Assembly: GCF_000814765.1 (NCBI RefSeq)
Contig: NZ_JWIC01000001.1
Coordinates: 62,001-126,000, forward strand
Reading direction: 5' to 3'
Length of the DNA stretch: 64,000 bases
Source: Pseudoalteromonas luteoviolacea
GTDB lineage: Bacteria > Pseudomonadota > Gammaproteobacteria > Enterobacterales > Alteromonadaceae
The translations under genes were made by a program, and so were the position numbers. Positions 37,540 to 47,626 of the stretch are shown here, in pieces. The notes below the pieces were generated by a model. The model saw only the letters and a list, made by a program, of their open reading frames with translations. It made no database searches and was not told the origin of the DNA. The number at the start of each line of letters is the position of its first letter. Positions within the stretch are counted from its first letter, which is position 1.

Positions 37540-38454
37540 TTAGATACGCTTAATGGTGAATCCTTGCGCTTCTAATAGTGCTATTAAGCCATGTTTTTCC
37601 GGCAAGTGTAGTGCGCCTACGGCGATAAAATGAGACTTCTTGTGCATTTCAGGCAGCAGAGTTCGAACCCATGTATGATTTCGTTCAATCACTAATACTT
37701 GCTCTGCAAGTCGTGCATATTTTGAATCGTCAAAGCTCAAGTCATAGTATTTAGTTAATTTACTGTCATCACCCGTTTTCCAAGCGTCAATCATATCGGT
37801 AATGAATGCATTGGCATCTTGCATTTGAGCCAGCGTTTGAGACACCATTTCATCACTCAAAAGGGCAACTTGGCTGAACATTTCTAACTGCTGCTCAAAT
37901 AGTTCTAATGCTTGGATATGCTTGTTGTGTTTTTGCGCATAAGCAATGACTTGCTTATCTATTCCATAAGTATCTGTAAACCCAGCTTGTTGGTATTCTA
38001 ATTGCACGACCGTGAGTATCACTGCCCATACTGGCATATTATCAAACAGTACGATATTGATATTCCGGTGTGTGAAGTAGGATTTTAATTGTTGGTATAC
38101 TTCTTTAGATAGGGCTTTTTGTAGTGGGCGGCTGTTCGAGCTGGTGATGAACGCTGCCGTTTTATGCTGAATTTCTAAAGGAGACAGGGCACTAATATCG
38201 ATTTCTACCACCGTGTTTTGCGATTTTTTTATGGCACTTTTTACCTTTTCAGGTAGCCCTTTCATACTTGGATCACCCACATGGACGGTGCCAAAAAGAT
38301 AAGATGTCACACCATTTTTTTCGACACTCCAAAGTGCGGGGGACGCATAGCTTACAGCGCTAAAAAACAGCACAAAGCAAAGTGATAAAGGTAATTTGAA
38401 GAGCAATAATTGTTTCACAGCTGTGGTCCTTTTATGTCTTAGAGTGGACATCAT
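37540..38454 (-). CDS. TraB/GumN-family protein, exported
   Basis: About 304 residues; start taken at ATG 38454 (a second ATG follows at once; an in-frame TTG lies two codons upstream). Signal peptide with hydrophobic core FKLPLSLCFVLFFSAVSYA. Mature part has the family's FGTVHVGD near its start and VGALHLPEKHGLIALLEAQGF near the end (both GxxH), the putative metal/active-site halves of the TiKi/TraB fold, here cut to VGALHLPEKHG. Members may be metallopeptidase-like, but the bacterial role is unproven. Single gene, facing the kinase gene. Confidence 0.85.
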   Translation of the reverse strand: MMSTLRHKRTTAVKQLLLFKLPLSLCFVLFFSAVSYASPALWSVEKNGVTSYLFGTVHVGDPSMKGLPEKVKSAIKKSQNTVVEIDISALSPLEIQHKTAAFITSSNSRPLQKALSKEVYQQLKSYFTHRNINIVLFDNMPVWAVILTVVQLEYQQAGFTDTYGIDKQVIAYAQKHNKHIQALELFEQQLEMFSQVALLSDEMVSQTLAQMQDANAFITDMIDAWKTGDDSKLTKYYDLSFDDSKYARLAEQVLVIERNHTWVRTLLPEMHKKSHFIAVGALHLPEKHGLIALLEAQGFTIKRI

Positions 38455-38555
38455 AATCAATTAAAGTTGTAAATCACAAAAAATTAATACAAAAACATGA
38501 TGTGCATAATTGTCTTCATTATTATGAAGGTGTTTACCCTAAACGGAGTTTATTT

Positions 38556-38669
38556 ATGATTGATTGGATTAATAATTCTTTTATTTCGTTATTTTGGGTT
38601 TTTAATTCTTTTTATCTCACTTTAAACTCTATATTTAGCATAGTTTTTACGGTTGACTTGTCGGCTTAA
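38556..38669 (+). CDS. Possible 37-residue hydrophobic small protein
   Basis: ATG 38556 is preceded by ACGGAG at about 8 bases and opens 37 codons ending TAA. The product is aromatic and hydrophobic with four Asn and no Lys or Arg (starts MIDWINNSFISLFWVF), resembling a membrane-inserted small protein. It lies 90 bases before the ilv leader peptide and overlaps its likely promoter. Family unknown; may be chance. Confidence 0.3.
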   Translation: MIDWINNSFISLFWVFNSFYLTLNSIFSIVFTVDLSA

Positions 38670-38682
38670 GCGGGTTACTAAT
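38653..38682 (+). promoter_or_regulatory. Possible promoter of the ilv operon
   Basis: TTGACT (38653-38658) matches five of six -35 positions. A -10 box is poorly defined; TACTAA at 17 bases is the best fit, about 80 bases before the leader peptide. Confidence 0.35.
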
Positions 38683-38759
38683 AGAATAAAGCACGAGCAG
38701 AGAGTTATTGTCTGCCGTCTAATGTTAATAAATGCAGTATATTTTTTAGGTTCAGGTTT

Positions 38760-38831
38760 ATGTTACTAACAGCAAAACTACTAGTCGTGATTATCAACGT
38801 GGTGATTATTATTACCGCGGGGGCTTCGTAG
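38760..38831 (+). CDS. ilvL: ilv operon leader peptide
   Basis: A 23-codon frame beginning ATG TTA CTA and ending TAG. Of 23 residues, four are Leu, four Val and five Ile, including the run Val-Val-Ile-Ile-Ile encoded by GTG GTG ATT ATT ATT. It sits directly before an attenuator hairpin and ilvG. Ribosome stalling at these codons when Ile, Val or Leu are scarce would prevent terminator formation, as in enterobacterial ilvGMEDA. Confidence 0.93.
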   Translation: MLLTAKLLVVIINVVIIITAGAS

Positions 38832-38853
38832 TGCTGTAAGAAAAGAATCAGCT

Positions 38854-38896
38854 AAGAGCCCCCCGCACTGAAAAGTTCGGGGGGCTCTTTCGTTTT
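38854..38896 (+). terminator. Attenuator of ilvGMEDA
   Basis: AAGAGCCCCCCG (38854-38865) pairs perfectly with CGGGGGGCTCTT (38878-38889), 12 pairs, 12-base loop, then TCGTTTT. GGGGGC at 38819-38824, in the last leader codons, can pair with GCCCCC at 38858-38863 as an antiterminator. Confidence 0.92.
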
Positions 38897-38922
38897 AGGG
38901 CAAAAAAACAGAGCAAAGGGCA

Positions 38923-40584
38923 ATGAGCAAAACAATGACAGGCGCACAAATGGTGATTGATATCCTTGTTAATCAAGGTGTTTCAGACGTATTCGGTTAC
39001 CCCGGCGGGGCCATTATGCCGATCTATGATGCGCTTTATGGTGCACCACTGAAGCATTATTTAACTCGCCATGAGCAAGGCGCTGGATTTGCTGCTGTGG
39101 GTTATGCACGCAGTACAGGCAAATTAGGGGTTTGCTTTGCGACGTCAGGGCCAGGCGCTACGAATCTAGTCACCGCATTGGCGGATGCGATGATGGACTC
39201 AGTCCCATTGTTGGCAATCACAGGTCAAGTACCAACCGCGGCGATCGGCTCAGATGCATTCCAAGAAGTGGATGTACTGGGTATGTCACTTTCATGCACA
39301 AAGCATAGCTTTATGGTTGAACGTCCAGAAGAGTTAGCTGAGGTATTGCAACACGCGATGCATTTGGCTGTCTCTGGTCGACCAGGTCCTGTTTTGGTTG
39401 ATATACCGAAAGATATTCAACAAGCACTTGTGCCGTTTTCACCGTGGTCTGCACACAATGAAGAGCAGGTTGCACCGCTTTTACATGAATTGAACTTAGC
39501 AAATGAGCTGCTAAACAGTGCGCAAAAGCCCGTTGCCTATGTCGGTGGTGGTGTACAAAACGCTGATGCGCAGCCAGCCTTAATGGCATTTTTAGAACAA
39601 ACACACATGCCAGCGGTATCGACATTGAAAGCCCTAGGTAGTGTTTTACCTGAGTATGAATATGACTTGGGTATGCTTGGGATGCATGGCACGAAAGCCG
39701 CTAATTTGGCGGTACAGGAGTGTGATTTATTGGTGTGTATCGGTGCGCGTTTTGACGACCGTGTAACTGGTAACTTGGCTAAATTTGCCGCGAAAGCAAA
39801 AGTGATACACCTTGATATCGATGCTGCAGAAATAGGGAAACGTAAACCCGCGGCAGCATCATTGGTGGCGGATTTAAATACTTCTTTACCTTTGCTCAAA
39901 GGCGTATTGGCACCCCAAGCATGGCGAGCGCATGTCAGCCGCATGAAGCATGAGCATGCATGGCGATATGATTACCCGGGGGAGAAAGTATTTGCGCCGT
40001 ATTTGCTGAATAAACTCAGTCAAGATATGCCTCGTAATACCGTGGTGTGCTGTGATGTTGGTCAGCACCAAATGTGGGTCGCACAGCACATGAAGTTTGC
40101 CCATCCTAGTAATCATCTCAGTAGTGGTGGTGCGGGCACTATGGGGTTTGGCTTACCAGCGGCCATTGGCGCCAAAATAGCACGTCCAGACAATATGGTG
40201 ATCACCGTATCTGGTGACGGTTCAATCATGATGAATATTCAGGAATTGGCGACCATCAGAAGAAACAACCTTGCGGTTAAAATTGTGATCTTAGATAACC
40301 AAAGGTTAGGTATGGTGAGGCAGTGGCAAGAGCTATTCTTTTCTGCGCGATATAGTGAAACCAATTTATCTGACAATCCTGATTTTGTACAACTTGCTGC
40401 TGTATTTGGCATTCCTGGGCAAACCATAACGCATGCTTCAGAAGTGGATGAAGCAATTGAACAACTCGTAAATAGTGAAGGGCCTTACATCTTACACGCG
40501 TGTATTGATGATAAAGAAAATGTATGGCCACTGGTTCCGCCGGGTGCGGCAAACGACGAAATGTTAACGGAGAATACACAATGA
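38923..40584 (+). CDS. ilvG: Acetolactate synthase large subunit (AHAS II type)
   Basis: ThDP- and FAD-dependent enzyme making acetolactate and acetohydroxybutyrate. 553 residues. Catalytic Glu in [24 protein letters not shown] at the start, [12 protein letters not shown] segment, and ThDP/Mg motif [15 protein letters not shown] with [12 protein letters not shown]. Full-length and in frame, unlike the frameshifted ilvG of E. coli K-12. Overlaps ilvM by ATGA. Confidence 0.96.
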   Translation: MSKTMTGAQMVIDILVNQGVSDVFGYPGGAIMPIYDALYGAPLKHYLTRHEQGAGFAAVGYARSTGKLGVCFATSGPGATNLVTALADAMMDSVPLLAITGQVPTAAIGSDAFQEVDVLGMSLSCTKHSFMVERPEELAEVLQHAMHLAVSGRPGPVLVDIPKDIQQALVPFSPWSAHNEEQVAPLLHELNLANELLNSAQKPVAYVGGGVQNADAQPALMAFLEQTHMPAVSTLKALGSVLPEYEYDLGMLGMHGTKAANLAVQECDLLVCIGARFDDRVTGNLAKFAAKAKVIHLDIDAAEIGKRKPAAASLVADLNTSLPLLKGVLAPQAWRAHVSRMKHEHAWRYDYPGEKVFAPYLLNKLSQDMPRNTVVCCDVGQHQMWVAQHMKFAHPSNHLSSGGAGTMGFGLPAAIGAKIARPDNMVITVSGDGSIMMNIQELATIRRNNLAVKIVILDNQRLGMVRQWQELFFSARYSETNLSDNPDFVQLAAVFGIPGQTITHASEVDEAIEQLVNSEGPYILHACIDDKENVWPLVPPGAANDEMLTENTQ

Positions 40585-40823
40585 AACATCAATTAACTGT
40601 AGCTGTAAAAAATCAAAGCGTGGCTGTTGAGCGTTTCTTACGTGTGGCACGTCACCGTGGGTTTCGTTTGATGCAGCTCCAATTAGAAGGTCACGATGAA
40701 CTGTTTCACGTCAAAATGACGGTAGATAGTGACAAGCCTATCTATCTATTAACGTCACAATTAAATAAGCTAGTGGATGTGCAATCGGTTGATTTGCATA
40801 CATTACAGCAGCAGGCAATATAA
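40581..40823 (+). CDS. ilvM: Acetolactate synthase small (regulatory) subunit
   Basis: Start is ATG 40581 overlapping the ilvG stop; a longer upstream frame is only ilvG sequence in another register. 80 residues, a single ACT-like domain ([25 protein letters not shown] and later LYL-type [13 protein letters not shown]), cut to the core [13 protein letters not shown]. Usual IvlM size; supports IlvG activity. 20 bases before ilvE. Confidence 0.93.
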   Translation: MKHQLTVAVKNQSVAVERFLRVARHRGFRLMQLQLEGHDELFHVKMTVDSDKPIYLLTSQLNKLVDVQSVDLHTLQQQAI

Positions 40824-40843
40824 CAAAATTAAGGTTTAAAAGC

Positions 40844-41767
40844 ATGACACAAACATCTGAATTAATTTGGCACAACGGCGAAATGATCCCTTATCAAGAA
40901 GCAACGACGCATGTATTGAGCCACGCACTTCACTATGGCAGTTCCGTGTTTGAAGGGATCAGAGCATATGAGACGCCGAATGGCCCAGCCATTTTTCGCT
41001 TAGATGACCATATTCAACGTTTATTTGATTCAGCAAAAATTTATCGTATGGAGATCCCTTTTACAAAAGAAGAGATCAAAACAGCGTGCAAGCAAGCAGT
41101 AAAAGAGAATGGTTTTAGCAATGCGTATCTAAGACCGTTTGCCTTCTTAGGGCATGTTGGTCTTGGACTGAACCCAAAATCACACCGTGCAGATGTCACT
41201 GTGGCGGCAATGGAGTGGGGTGCTTATCTAGGCGAAGATAGTTTGGCACAAGGTGTTGATGTCTGTGTATCTTCATGGAGTCGACTTGCGCCAAATACAA
41301 TGCCGACAGCGGCAAAAGCTGGCGGCAACTACTTATCATCTCAGCTGATTTCGGGAGAAGCAAAGCGAAACGGTTATGTGGAAGGTATCGCGCTAGATGT
41401 AAATGGCTATCTGAGCGAAGGGGCGGGTGAAAATTTATTTGTGGTTAAAAAAGGCGTGCTTTATACACCACCCACAACCGCTTGTATTCTGCCTGGTCTG
41501 ACGCGTGACACGATTATTCATCTAGCCAAAGAGCGCGGTTATGAAGTGCGTGAAGAGCCGATAGCCCGTGAAGCGCTGTATCTTGCTGATGAATTCTTCA
41601 TGGTAGGGACTGCGGCGGAGGTGGTACCTGTGCGTAGTGTTGACCAGATCCAAGTAGGTGAGGGTCAACGTGGTCCTATCACAGCAGAATTACAACAAGC
41701 CTATTTTGATTTAGTAAAAGGGCAATCAAGCGATCCTCAGGGCTGGTTAGATTACGTAAACAGCTAA
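40844..41767 (+). CDS. ilvE: Branched-chain amino acid aminotransferase
   Basis: Fold-IV PLP aminotransferase for the last step of Ile, Val and Leu. 307 residues: HYGSSVFEGIRAYET, PLP lysine in AKAGGNYLSSQLI, SEGAGENLFVVK and the TTACILPGLTRDTII motif, all standard. Length near E. coli IlvE (309). Confidence 0.97.
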   Translation: MTQTSELIWHNGEMIPYQEATTHVLSHALHYGSSVFEGIRAYETPNGPAIFRLDDHIQRLFDSAKIYRMEIPFTKEEIKTACKQAVKENGFSNAYLRPFAFLGHVGLGLNPKSHRADVTVAAMEWGAYLGEDSLAQGVDVCVSSWSRLAPNTMPTAAKAGGNYLSSQLISGEAKRNGYVEGIALDVNGYLSEGAGENLFVVKKGVLYTPPTTACILPGLTRDTIIHLAKERGYEVREEPIAREALYLADEFFMVGTAAEVVPVRSVDQIQVGEGQRGPITAELQQAYFDLVKGQSSDPQGWLDYVNS

Positions 41768-41838
41768 TACTGAGAGTATATATTTTTTTGGGAATGAGGG
41801 TTTACCGAGCATCGGTATTTAAATAAAAAGGGGTCAAC

Positions 41839-43695
41839 ATGGCTAAGTTACGCAGTAAAACAACGACTGAAGGACGCAAACGAGCAGGCGCAAGAGCGCT
41901 TTGGCGTGCAACAGGTATGACGGATGAAGATTTTCACAAACCGATGATCGCGGTCGTCAATTCGTATACACAATTTGTACCTGGCCATGTTCACCTCAAC
42001 CAACTGAGTGATTTGATGGCGGATGCCATCCGTGAAGCTGGAGGCGTGCCTCGTGAATTCAACACCATCGCGATTGATGATGGTATCGCTATGGGTCATG
42101 GCGGAATGTTGTATTCATTACCCTCACGCGATCTGATAGCGGATTCGGTAGAGTACATGGTGAATGCGCACTGCGCAGATGCGATGGTCTGTATTTCAAA
42201 CTGTGACAAGATCACGCCGGGGATGTTGTTAGCCGCTTTAAGGCTCAATATTCCCGTCATCTTTGTATCGGGCGGACCAATGGAAGCGGGTAAAACTCGG
42301 CTTGCAGACATCGACTTAAAGTTGGATTTGGTCGATGCCATGGTAAAAGGTGCGGATCCGACGGTCAGTGATGAAGATTCTGAGCAGGTTGAGCGTTCAG
42401 CGTGCCCAACATGTGGCTCGTGTTCAGGTATGTTTACCGCTAACTCAATGAACTGCCTGCTTGAATCGCTAGGTTTGGCATTACCAGGTAATGGCACAAC
42501 CCTTGCGACCCATAAAGATAGGGGGCAGTTATACAATGGTGCAGCAAAGCGTATTGTTGCGCTATGTGATGAATATTACCGTCAAGATAATGAAGCGGTT
42601 TTGCCGCGTAATATCGCCAACCAAGCGGCGTTTAATAACGCAATGACACTCGATATCGCGATGGGCGGCTCATCAAATACGGTGTTGCATATTTTGGCAG
42701 CTGCACAGGAAGCTGGTGTCGATTTTGATATGACGGACATTGACCAGTTATCACGAAACACGCCGTTCTTATGTAAAGTTGCGCCAGCCACGCAGCAGTA
42801 TCATATTGAAGATGTGCATCGTGCTGGTGGTATCATGGCGATTTTAAATGAGCTGGCAAAAGCGGGTAAGTTAGACCTCAATGTTGGCCATGTGGCGGGG
42901 GGGACATTAGGTGATGTTTTGGCGCGTTGGGATGCCAATGATAGCAGCAATGAAAGAGCGCAAAAGTTTTATCGTGCAGGTCCAGCTGGGATCCGTACAA
43001 CGCAAGCAATGAGCCAAGAATACCGTTGGGATACATTAGATTTGGACCGAGAAGGCGGGTGTATTCGCAGTGCTGAGCATGCATTTCGCCAAGATGGTGG
43101 CCTTGCGGTCTTAACTGGCAACCTTGCCCCTGATGGCTGTATTGTTAAAAGCGCTGGGGTGGTAGATGAAATGTTGGAATTCACAGGCCCTGCTGTGGTG
43201 TATGAATCACAAGATGATGCAGTTGAAGGGATCTTGGGTGGCCAAGTTAAAAAGGGCGATGTCGTGGTGATCCGGTATGAGGGGCCAAAAGGTGGTCCGG
43301 GCATGCAAGAAATGCTTTATCCAACCAGTTACTTAAAATCTATGGGCCTTGATAAAGACTGTGCGTTACTGACCGACGGCCGTTTTTCTGGGGGCACTTC
43401 AGGCCTATCAATTGGTCATGTCTCACCGGAAGCTGCGAGCGAAGGCACATTGGCATTGATTGAAAATGGCGATTTGATAGCGATTAATATACATACACGT
43501 GGCATTGATGTATTACTCGATGACACTGAACTTGCTCTGCGCAGAGAGAAGCAGCTTGCGCGTGGTAAAGAGGCATATAAGCCTGTTGATCGCGAACGAG
43601 TCGTGACGCCTGCATTAAAAGCATATGCATTGCTGGCAACCAGTGCAGACAAAGGGGCTGTGCGTGATTTAGAGAAATTAGAGGAGCTCAGTTAG
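41839..43695 (+). CDS. ilvD: Dihydroxy-acid dehydratase
   Basis: Iron-sulphur enzyme that dehydrates dihydroxy acids to 2-keto acids. 618 residues (E. coli 616). Cluster cysteines in [10 protein letters not shown] and [24 protein letters not shown] block (cut: [17 protein letters not shown]), plus [15 protein letters not shown] and the C-terminal [25 protein letters not shown] precedes ATG 41839. Confidence 0.97.
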   Translation: MAKLRSKTTTEGRKRAGARALWRATGMTDEDFHKPMIAVVNSYTQFVPGHVHLNQLSDLMADAIREAGGVPREFNTIAIDDGIAMGHGGMLYSLPSRDLIADSVEYMVNAHCADAMVCISNCDKITPGMLLAALRLNIPVIFVSGGPMEAGKTRLADIDLKLDLVDAMVKGADPTVSDEDSEQVERSACPTCGSCSGMFTANSMNCLLESLGLALPGNGTTLATHKDRGQLYNGAAKRIVALCDEYYRQDNEAVLPRNIANQAAFNNAMTLDIAMGGSSNTVLHILAAAQEAGVDFDMTDIDQLSRNTPFLCKVAPATQQYHIEDVHRAGGIMAILNELAKAGKLDLNVGHVAGGTLGDVLARWDANDSSNERAQKFYRAGPAGIRTTQAMSQEYRWDTLDLDREGGCIRSAEHAFRQDGGLAVLTGNLAPDGCIVKSAGVVDEMLEFTGPAVVYESQDDAVEGILGGQVKKGDVVVIRYEGPKGGPGMQEMLYPTSYLKSMGLDKDCALLTDGRFSGGTSGLSIGHVSPEAASEGTLALIENGDLIAINIHTRGIDVLLDDTELALRREKQLARGKEAYKPVDRERVVTPALKAYALLATSADKGAVRDLEKLEELS

Positions 43696-43697
43696 CG

Positions 43698-45239
43698 ATG
43701 GTGGCACAAGAGCTAGATTACTTTCGGGCGATTATTCAAGCGAATATGGCCCCATTGGTGAAACAAACGGATGTGAGTCACTTAAAAGGGTTATCGGAAC
43801 GGCTCAAGCACCAAGTTTGGCTAAAGCGGGAAGACCAACAGCCTGTTTATTCTTTCAAACTCAGAGGCGCATATAACAAATTGCGCCAATTACCTGCTAA
43901 TTCTCATGTCATCACTGCATCAGCAGGTAATCATGCACAAGGGGTCGCACTGAGTGCTGCCCATCTAGGCCACCGTACGACGATAGTCATGCCCGTGACA
44001 ACGCCTGAGATTAAAGTGAACGCTGTGCGAAATTTGGGCGGCCATGTTGTATTACATGGTCATCACTTTGATGCGGCGAATACCTATGCGCAATCGTTAT
44101 GTCAGCAAGAAAGTGGGGTCTTTGTACCGCCATTTGATGACAAAGATGTGATCGTGGGTCAAGGGACTGTTGCACGAGAAATGATGCAGCAGTTGGATAA
44201 GCTCGATGTGGTATTTATCCCTGTTGGGGGTGGTGGTTTACTTGCAGGCATGGCCGTTTACATTAAATCACTGCGTCCCGATATACGTGTGGTTGGCGTC
44301 GAAGCGACGGAAAGCGCGTGTTTGCATGCTGCAATGCAACGGGGTCAACCAGTAGAGTTGGAGCAAGTAGGCTGTTTTGCAGATGGGATCGCGGTGAAAC
44401 GGATCGGTGAAGAAACATTTCGACTTGCGCAGACTTACTGCGATGAAGTGATATTGGTCTCCACCGATGAAATTTGCGCAGCAGTACAAGATATATTTGT
44501 AGAGACGAGGGCAATCGCAGAACCATCAGGCGCCGTTGCGTTAGCTGGACTAAAGAAATGGAGCGCTCAGCATGATGAGTCTGCACTGTCTTTAGCTGCT
44601 GTACTTTCAGGTGCTAATTTAAACTTTGACCGATTACGATATATTGCTGAACGCACCGCGTTAGGCGCTAAGAGTGAAGCCTTGTTTGGGGTGACGATTG
44701 ATGAGCAAAAAGGCAGCTTTAAGCAGTTTTGCCAAACCCTAGGTGGTCGCTCTATCACTGAATTCAATTATCGTTTTGCTGGTGGTAGCCGAGCGCAAAT
44801 TTTTGTTGGTGTTGGGTTGCGCAATGCTGAGCAGGAACTTCAAGAACTGAAGCAGAGCCTCACTGATAATGGCTATGAATACACGGATTTATCCGATAAT
44901 GAATTAGCGAAGCTGCATATTCGTTATATGGTCGGTGGAAAACCGCCTGTAGAGGTTCAAGAACGATTGCTTCGTTTTGAATTTCCTGAGTACCCAGGTG
45001 CTTTATTAAGATTTCTCGAGACTTTAGGGTGCGAATGGAATATCACCTTGTTTCATTATCGTAATCATGGCGCCGCAAAAGGTCATGTCCTTGCAGGGTT
45101 TGAAATGGCGGCACAAGAATATGCTAAGTTTGAAGAGCATTTAGGCCGGCTGGGCTATGATTATCGTGATGAAACCGACAACCCATGTTTTTCACAATAT
45201 TTAAAATCCGATCAGGACTATGCACTGAAAGTAAGTTGA
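43698..45239 (+). CDS. ilvA: Threonine deaminase, biosynthetic
   Basis: Converts threonine to 2-oxobutyrate for isoleucine; allosterically controlled by Ile and Val. 513 residues: PLP domain with K54 in YSFKLRGAYNKL, SAGNHAQGVA, and the Gly-rich PVGGGGLLAGMAVYIK phosphate loop; C-terminal regulatory half has two ACT-like domains (FGVTIDEQKGSFKQFC and LLRFEFPEYPGALLRFL). Two bases after ilvD. Last gene of ilvGMEDA. Confidence 0.97.
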   Translation: MVAQELDYFRAIIQANMAPLVKQTDVSHLKGLSERLKHQVWLKREDQQPVYSFKLRGAYNKLRQLPANSHVITASAGNHAQGVALSAAHLGHRTTIVMPVTTPEIKVNAVRNLGGHVVLHGHHFDAANTYAQSLCQQESGVFVPPFDDKDVIVGQGTVAREMMQQLDKLDVVFIPVGGGGLLAGMAVYIKSLRPDIRVVGVEATESACLHAAMQRGQPVELEQVGCFADGIAVKRIGEETFRLAQTYCDEVILVSTDEICAAVQDIFVETRAIAEPSGAVALAGLKKWSAQHDESALSLAAVLSGANLNFDRLRYIAERTALGAKSEALFGVTIDEQKGSFKQFCQTLGGRSITEFNYRFAGGSRAQIFVGVGLRNAEQELQELKQSLTDNGYEYTDLSDNELAKLHIRYMVGGKPPVEVQERLLRFEFPEYPGALLRFLETLGCEWNITLFHYRNHGAAKGHVLAGFEMAAQEYAKFEEHLGRLGYDYRDETDNPCFSQYLKSDQDYALKVS

Positions 45240-45262
45240 GTGACCAGATATAACTGTCTTTT

Positions 45263-45307
45263 CTGTCCTTGGAGTTCTATATTCAAAGGTGAATATACTA
45301 AGGACAG
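45263..45307 (+). promoter_or_regulatory. Hairpin that covers the ribosome site of the next gene
   Basis: CTGTCCTT (45263-45270) pairs with AAGGACAG (45300-45307), and TATATTC (45278-45284) with GAATATA (45291-45297); AG/CT joins them. AAGGA inside the right arm is the Shine-Dalgarno of the gene starting at 45311, so the folded RNA would hide it. Confidence 0.6.
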
Positions 45308-45310
45308 CTT

Positions 45311-46360
45311 ATGCTCCGTTGTTTCATTGTTGTTTTGTTTGTATTTTTTTGTGCATGTGCAACAGCCCTAGAGCCAGTGACACTGCAGTTAAAGTGGGTG
45401 CATCAATTCCAATTTGCTGGCTATTATGTTGCCAAACAAAAAGGCTTTTATCGGCAAGTTGGCTTAGATGTCAATATTGTCCCTGCGTTAAAGCACCAGC
45501 CAGATGAGCAGTTTAAAGTGCTCTCTGGACAAGCTCAGTTCGGGGTTACTCACTCTGGTTTGCTCGAACAGCGCATGCAAGGCAAGCCCTTAGTTGCGCT
45601 TGCGTCAGTATTTCAATCCTCTCCCTATTGTTGGATGGTCCGTGCCGACAGTGATATATATTCACCAAAAGATTTCCAAGGAAAAAAAATAAGTCATTTG
45701 GGACGTACTGAAGGGGCTGAGTTAGTGCTTATTTTAGAGCGTGCTGGTATCGATGTGAGTCAACTGCCTATTTACTCGGGGTTGTCGCCTCTTGAGGATT
45801 TTAAAACGGGTAAATTTGATGCGCTTCAAGTGTATGTATCTAATGAGCCATTCAAAATGGCACAGCAAGGGGTCGCAACGCGACAGATCTGCCCCAAGCA
45901 TTATGGCATCAATGTGTATGCAGACATTTTGTTTACTTCAGAAGATGTCTATAAATATCGTCCAGATATGGTCGCCAAGTTTCGTAGCGCAAGCCTCAAA
46001 GGATGGCGTTATGCGTTGGCCAATTTGGATGAAGCGCTACAAATAACAAAGTTATATGCCACGGAAAAGAATTTTGAAGAGTTAGCCAATGAAGCAGATA
46101 AGTTAGTACCTTTTATTAAAGCGCCAGGGATCCCAATTGGGAATATGTCATTGGCACGTTGGCAGTGGATCGCCCAGTTGTATCATCTAGACATTGCCAG
46201 CTTTCATGAGCATAAAGGCGCATTTTTATATTCGGAGAAAAGCAAGTCTGAGATTAACTGGTCATGGATGCTAATCTTAGCCATTGTGATGAGTGTGTTA
46301 TGCATTCCCATGTATGTGAGCTTGGTCCTGCAAAGAAAAAATTATCGTGTGATGGATTAG
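45311..46360 (+). CDS. Membrane-anchored NMT1/THI5-like periplasmic binding protein
   Basis: 349 residues. Signal peptide (1-20), then an NMT1/THI5-type solute-binding domain, opening VTLQLKWVHQFQFAGYYVAKQKGFY, cut to LKWVHQFQFAGYYVAKQKG, as in proteins that bind pyrimidine or taurine-like ligands. A C-terminal membrane span (about 318-340) ends in the basic LQRKNYRVMD and stop. In sensor kinases and GGDEF proteins this domain order leads into PAS or output domains, which are missing here with no trace downstream. No ABC permease or ATPase is adjacent. Either a lost sensor output or an anchored binding protein. Confidence 0.82.
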   Translation: MLRCFIVVLFVFFCACATALEPVTLQLKWVHQFQFAGYYVAKQKGFYRQVGLDVNIVPALKHQPDEQFKVLSGQAQFGVTHSGLLEQRMQGKPLVALASVFQSSPYCWMVRADSDIYSPKDFQGKKISHLGRTEGAELVLILERAGIDVSQLPIYSGLSPLEDFKTGKFDALQVYVSNEPFKMAQQGVATRQICPKHYGINVYADILFTSEDVYKYRPDMVAKFRSASLKGWRYALANLDEALQITKLYATEKNFEELANEADKLVPFIKAPGIPIGNMSLARWQWIAQLYHLDIASFHEHKGAFLYSEKSKSEINWSWMLILAIVMSVLCIPMYVSLVLQRKNYRVMD

Positions 46361-46426
46361 TGTAGCGTTTTCTATCATGGCGTAGATAGCATACAATGTA
46401 GCGAATTGCAGTAATCAATAAAGCTT

Positions 46427-47617
46427 ATGATCTCGTCTTACATCACGCATTTTCAGTCACTTGATAGGCTACTCCATGAAACACGTCAGTATTGGCAACT
46501 GATTGCCTTTGACCACCTTGTCACACCATGGCCTGAATTAGACGACTATCTATCGGGGTTGGATGAGGCGACTTTGAGCGCATTAGATATGGATCAAAGT
46601 GCGTTGCAACAGACTCTGTCAAATTATATCCCGCAGCTCGCTGAGATAAGCACACTGACACAGATACACTTAACTGAACATCATCGACCTGAGCTGCCCT
46701 TTTGGTTGAGCAATGGCATAAAAGGGAGAAAAGTAGGTCAGTTGCAAGACTTTGTATCCGCTTTAAATGAGCGCCAATTGCCAGTATTAGAGTGGTGTGC
46801 AGGTAAAGGGCATTTAGGTAGGATCTTGGCCTATACGGGGGTGCCTCATGTGGACAGTATTGAGCTGCAAGCACACCTGTGTGAGCAAGGAGCACAAAGT
46901 GCTGCACAACAAAAATTAGATATGACTTTTCACTGTGCTGATGTATTAACAGAACCTGTGAGTCACCACTTTAAAGCTCAGCAACATGCGGTGGCATTGC
47001 ATGCATGTGGCAAGCTTCATCAAAACTTTATGCGTGAAGCTGCGGCTGCCGGGTGTGAGAAAATAAGCTTATCACCCTGTTGTTATCACTTGTTCACGAG
47101 CGACGAATACCAGCCGATGAGTGAGGTAGGCAAAAGTAGCGCAGTACGTCTAACGCATAATGACATGAAGTTGGCACTACAAGAAACTGTGACAGCACCG
47201 GCACGTGTGGCTAAAGTGCGTAAAAAAGAGGTGTTATGGCGATTGGCTTTTGATGCACTGCGTCGAGAGATCACGCACACAGATCACTATGTGAGTGTGC
47301 CGTCTGTGAATAAGGCTGTGTTTTCTGGAGAGTTTGCAGATTTCTGTGCATGGGCTGCACAAAAGAAAGGCATCGAATTGCCTGCTGAGATAGATTATCC
47401 GCGGTATTTGGCGCAGGCAGAAAAAAGGCAAAAAGTGACTGAACGCATAGAGTTAGTTCGCCACGGGTTTAGGCGTGCCATTGAATTGTGGCTTGTGTTA
47501 GATAGAGTGTTATATTTGCATGCTAAGGGGTATGACGTGACACTTGAACAGTTTTGTGAAAAGTCACTGACACCAAGGAATTTACTGATACAGGCGACGA
47601 GACGCCAGTCGCAATGA
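46427..47617 (+). CDS. SAM-dependent methyltransferase, METTL25/PF13679-like
   Basis: 396 residues. SAM-binding motif I WCAGKGHLGRILA at about 119-131, motif with SIELQ, then ALHACGKLHQNFM and LSPCCYHLF; the HACGKL and SPCCYH patterns are typical of the Methyltransf_32 type, possibly RNA- or protein-directed. C-terminal helical half of unknown role. Ten bases before the carbonic anhydrase gene, likely one operon. Target unknown. Confidence 0.8.
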   Translation: MISSYITHFQSLDRLLHETRQYWQLIAFDHLVTPWPELDDYLSGLDEATLSALDMDQSALQQTLSNYIPQLAEISTLTQIHLTEHHRPELPFWLSNGIKGRKVGQLQDFVSALNERQLPVLEWCAGKGHLGRILAYTGVPHVDSIELQAHLCEQGAQSAAQQKLDMTFHCADVLTEPVSHHFKAQQHAVALHACGKLHQNFMREAAAAGCEKISLSPCCYHLFTSDEYQPMSEVGKSSAVRLTHNDMKLALQETVTAPARVAKVRKKEVLWRLAFDALRREITHTDHYVSVPSVNKAVFSGEFADFCAWAAQKKGIELPAEIDYPRYLAQAEKRQKVTERIELVRHGFRRAIELWLVLDRVLYLHAKGYDVTLEQFCEKSLTPRNLLIQATRRQSQ

Positions 47618-47626
47618 GGAAATAGA

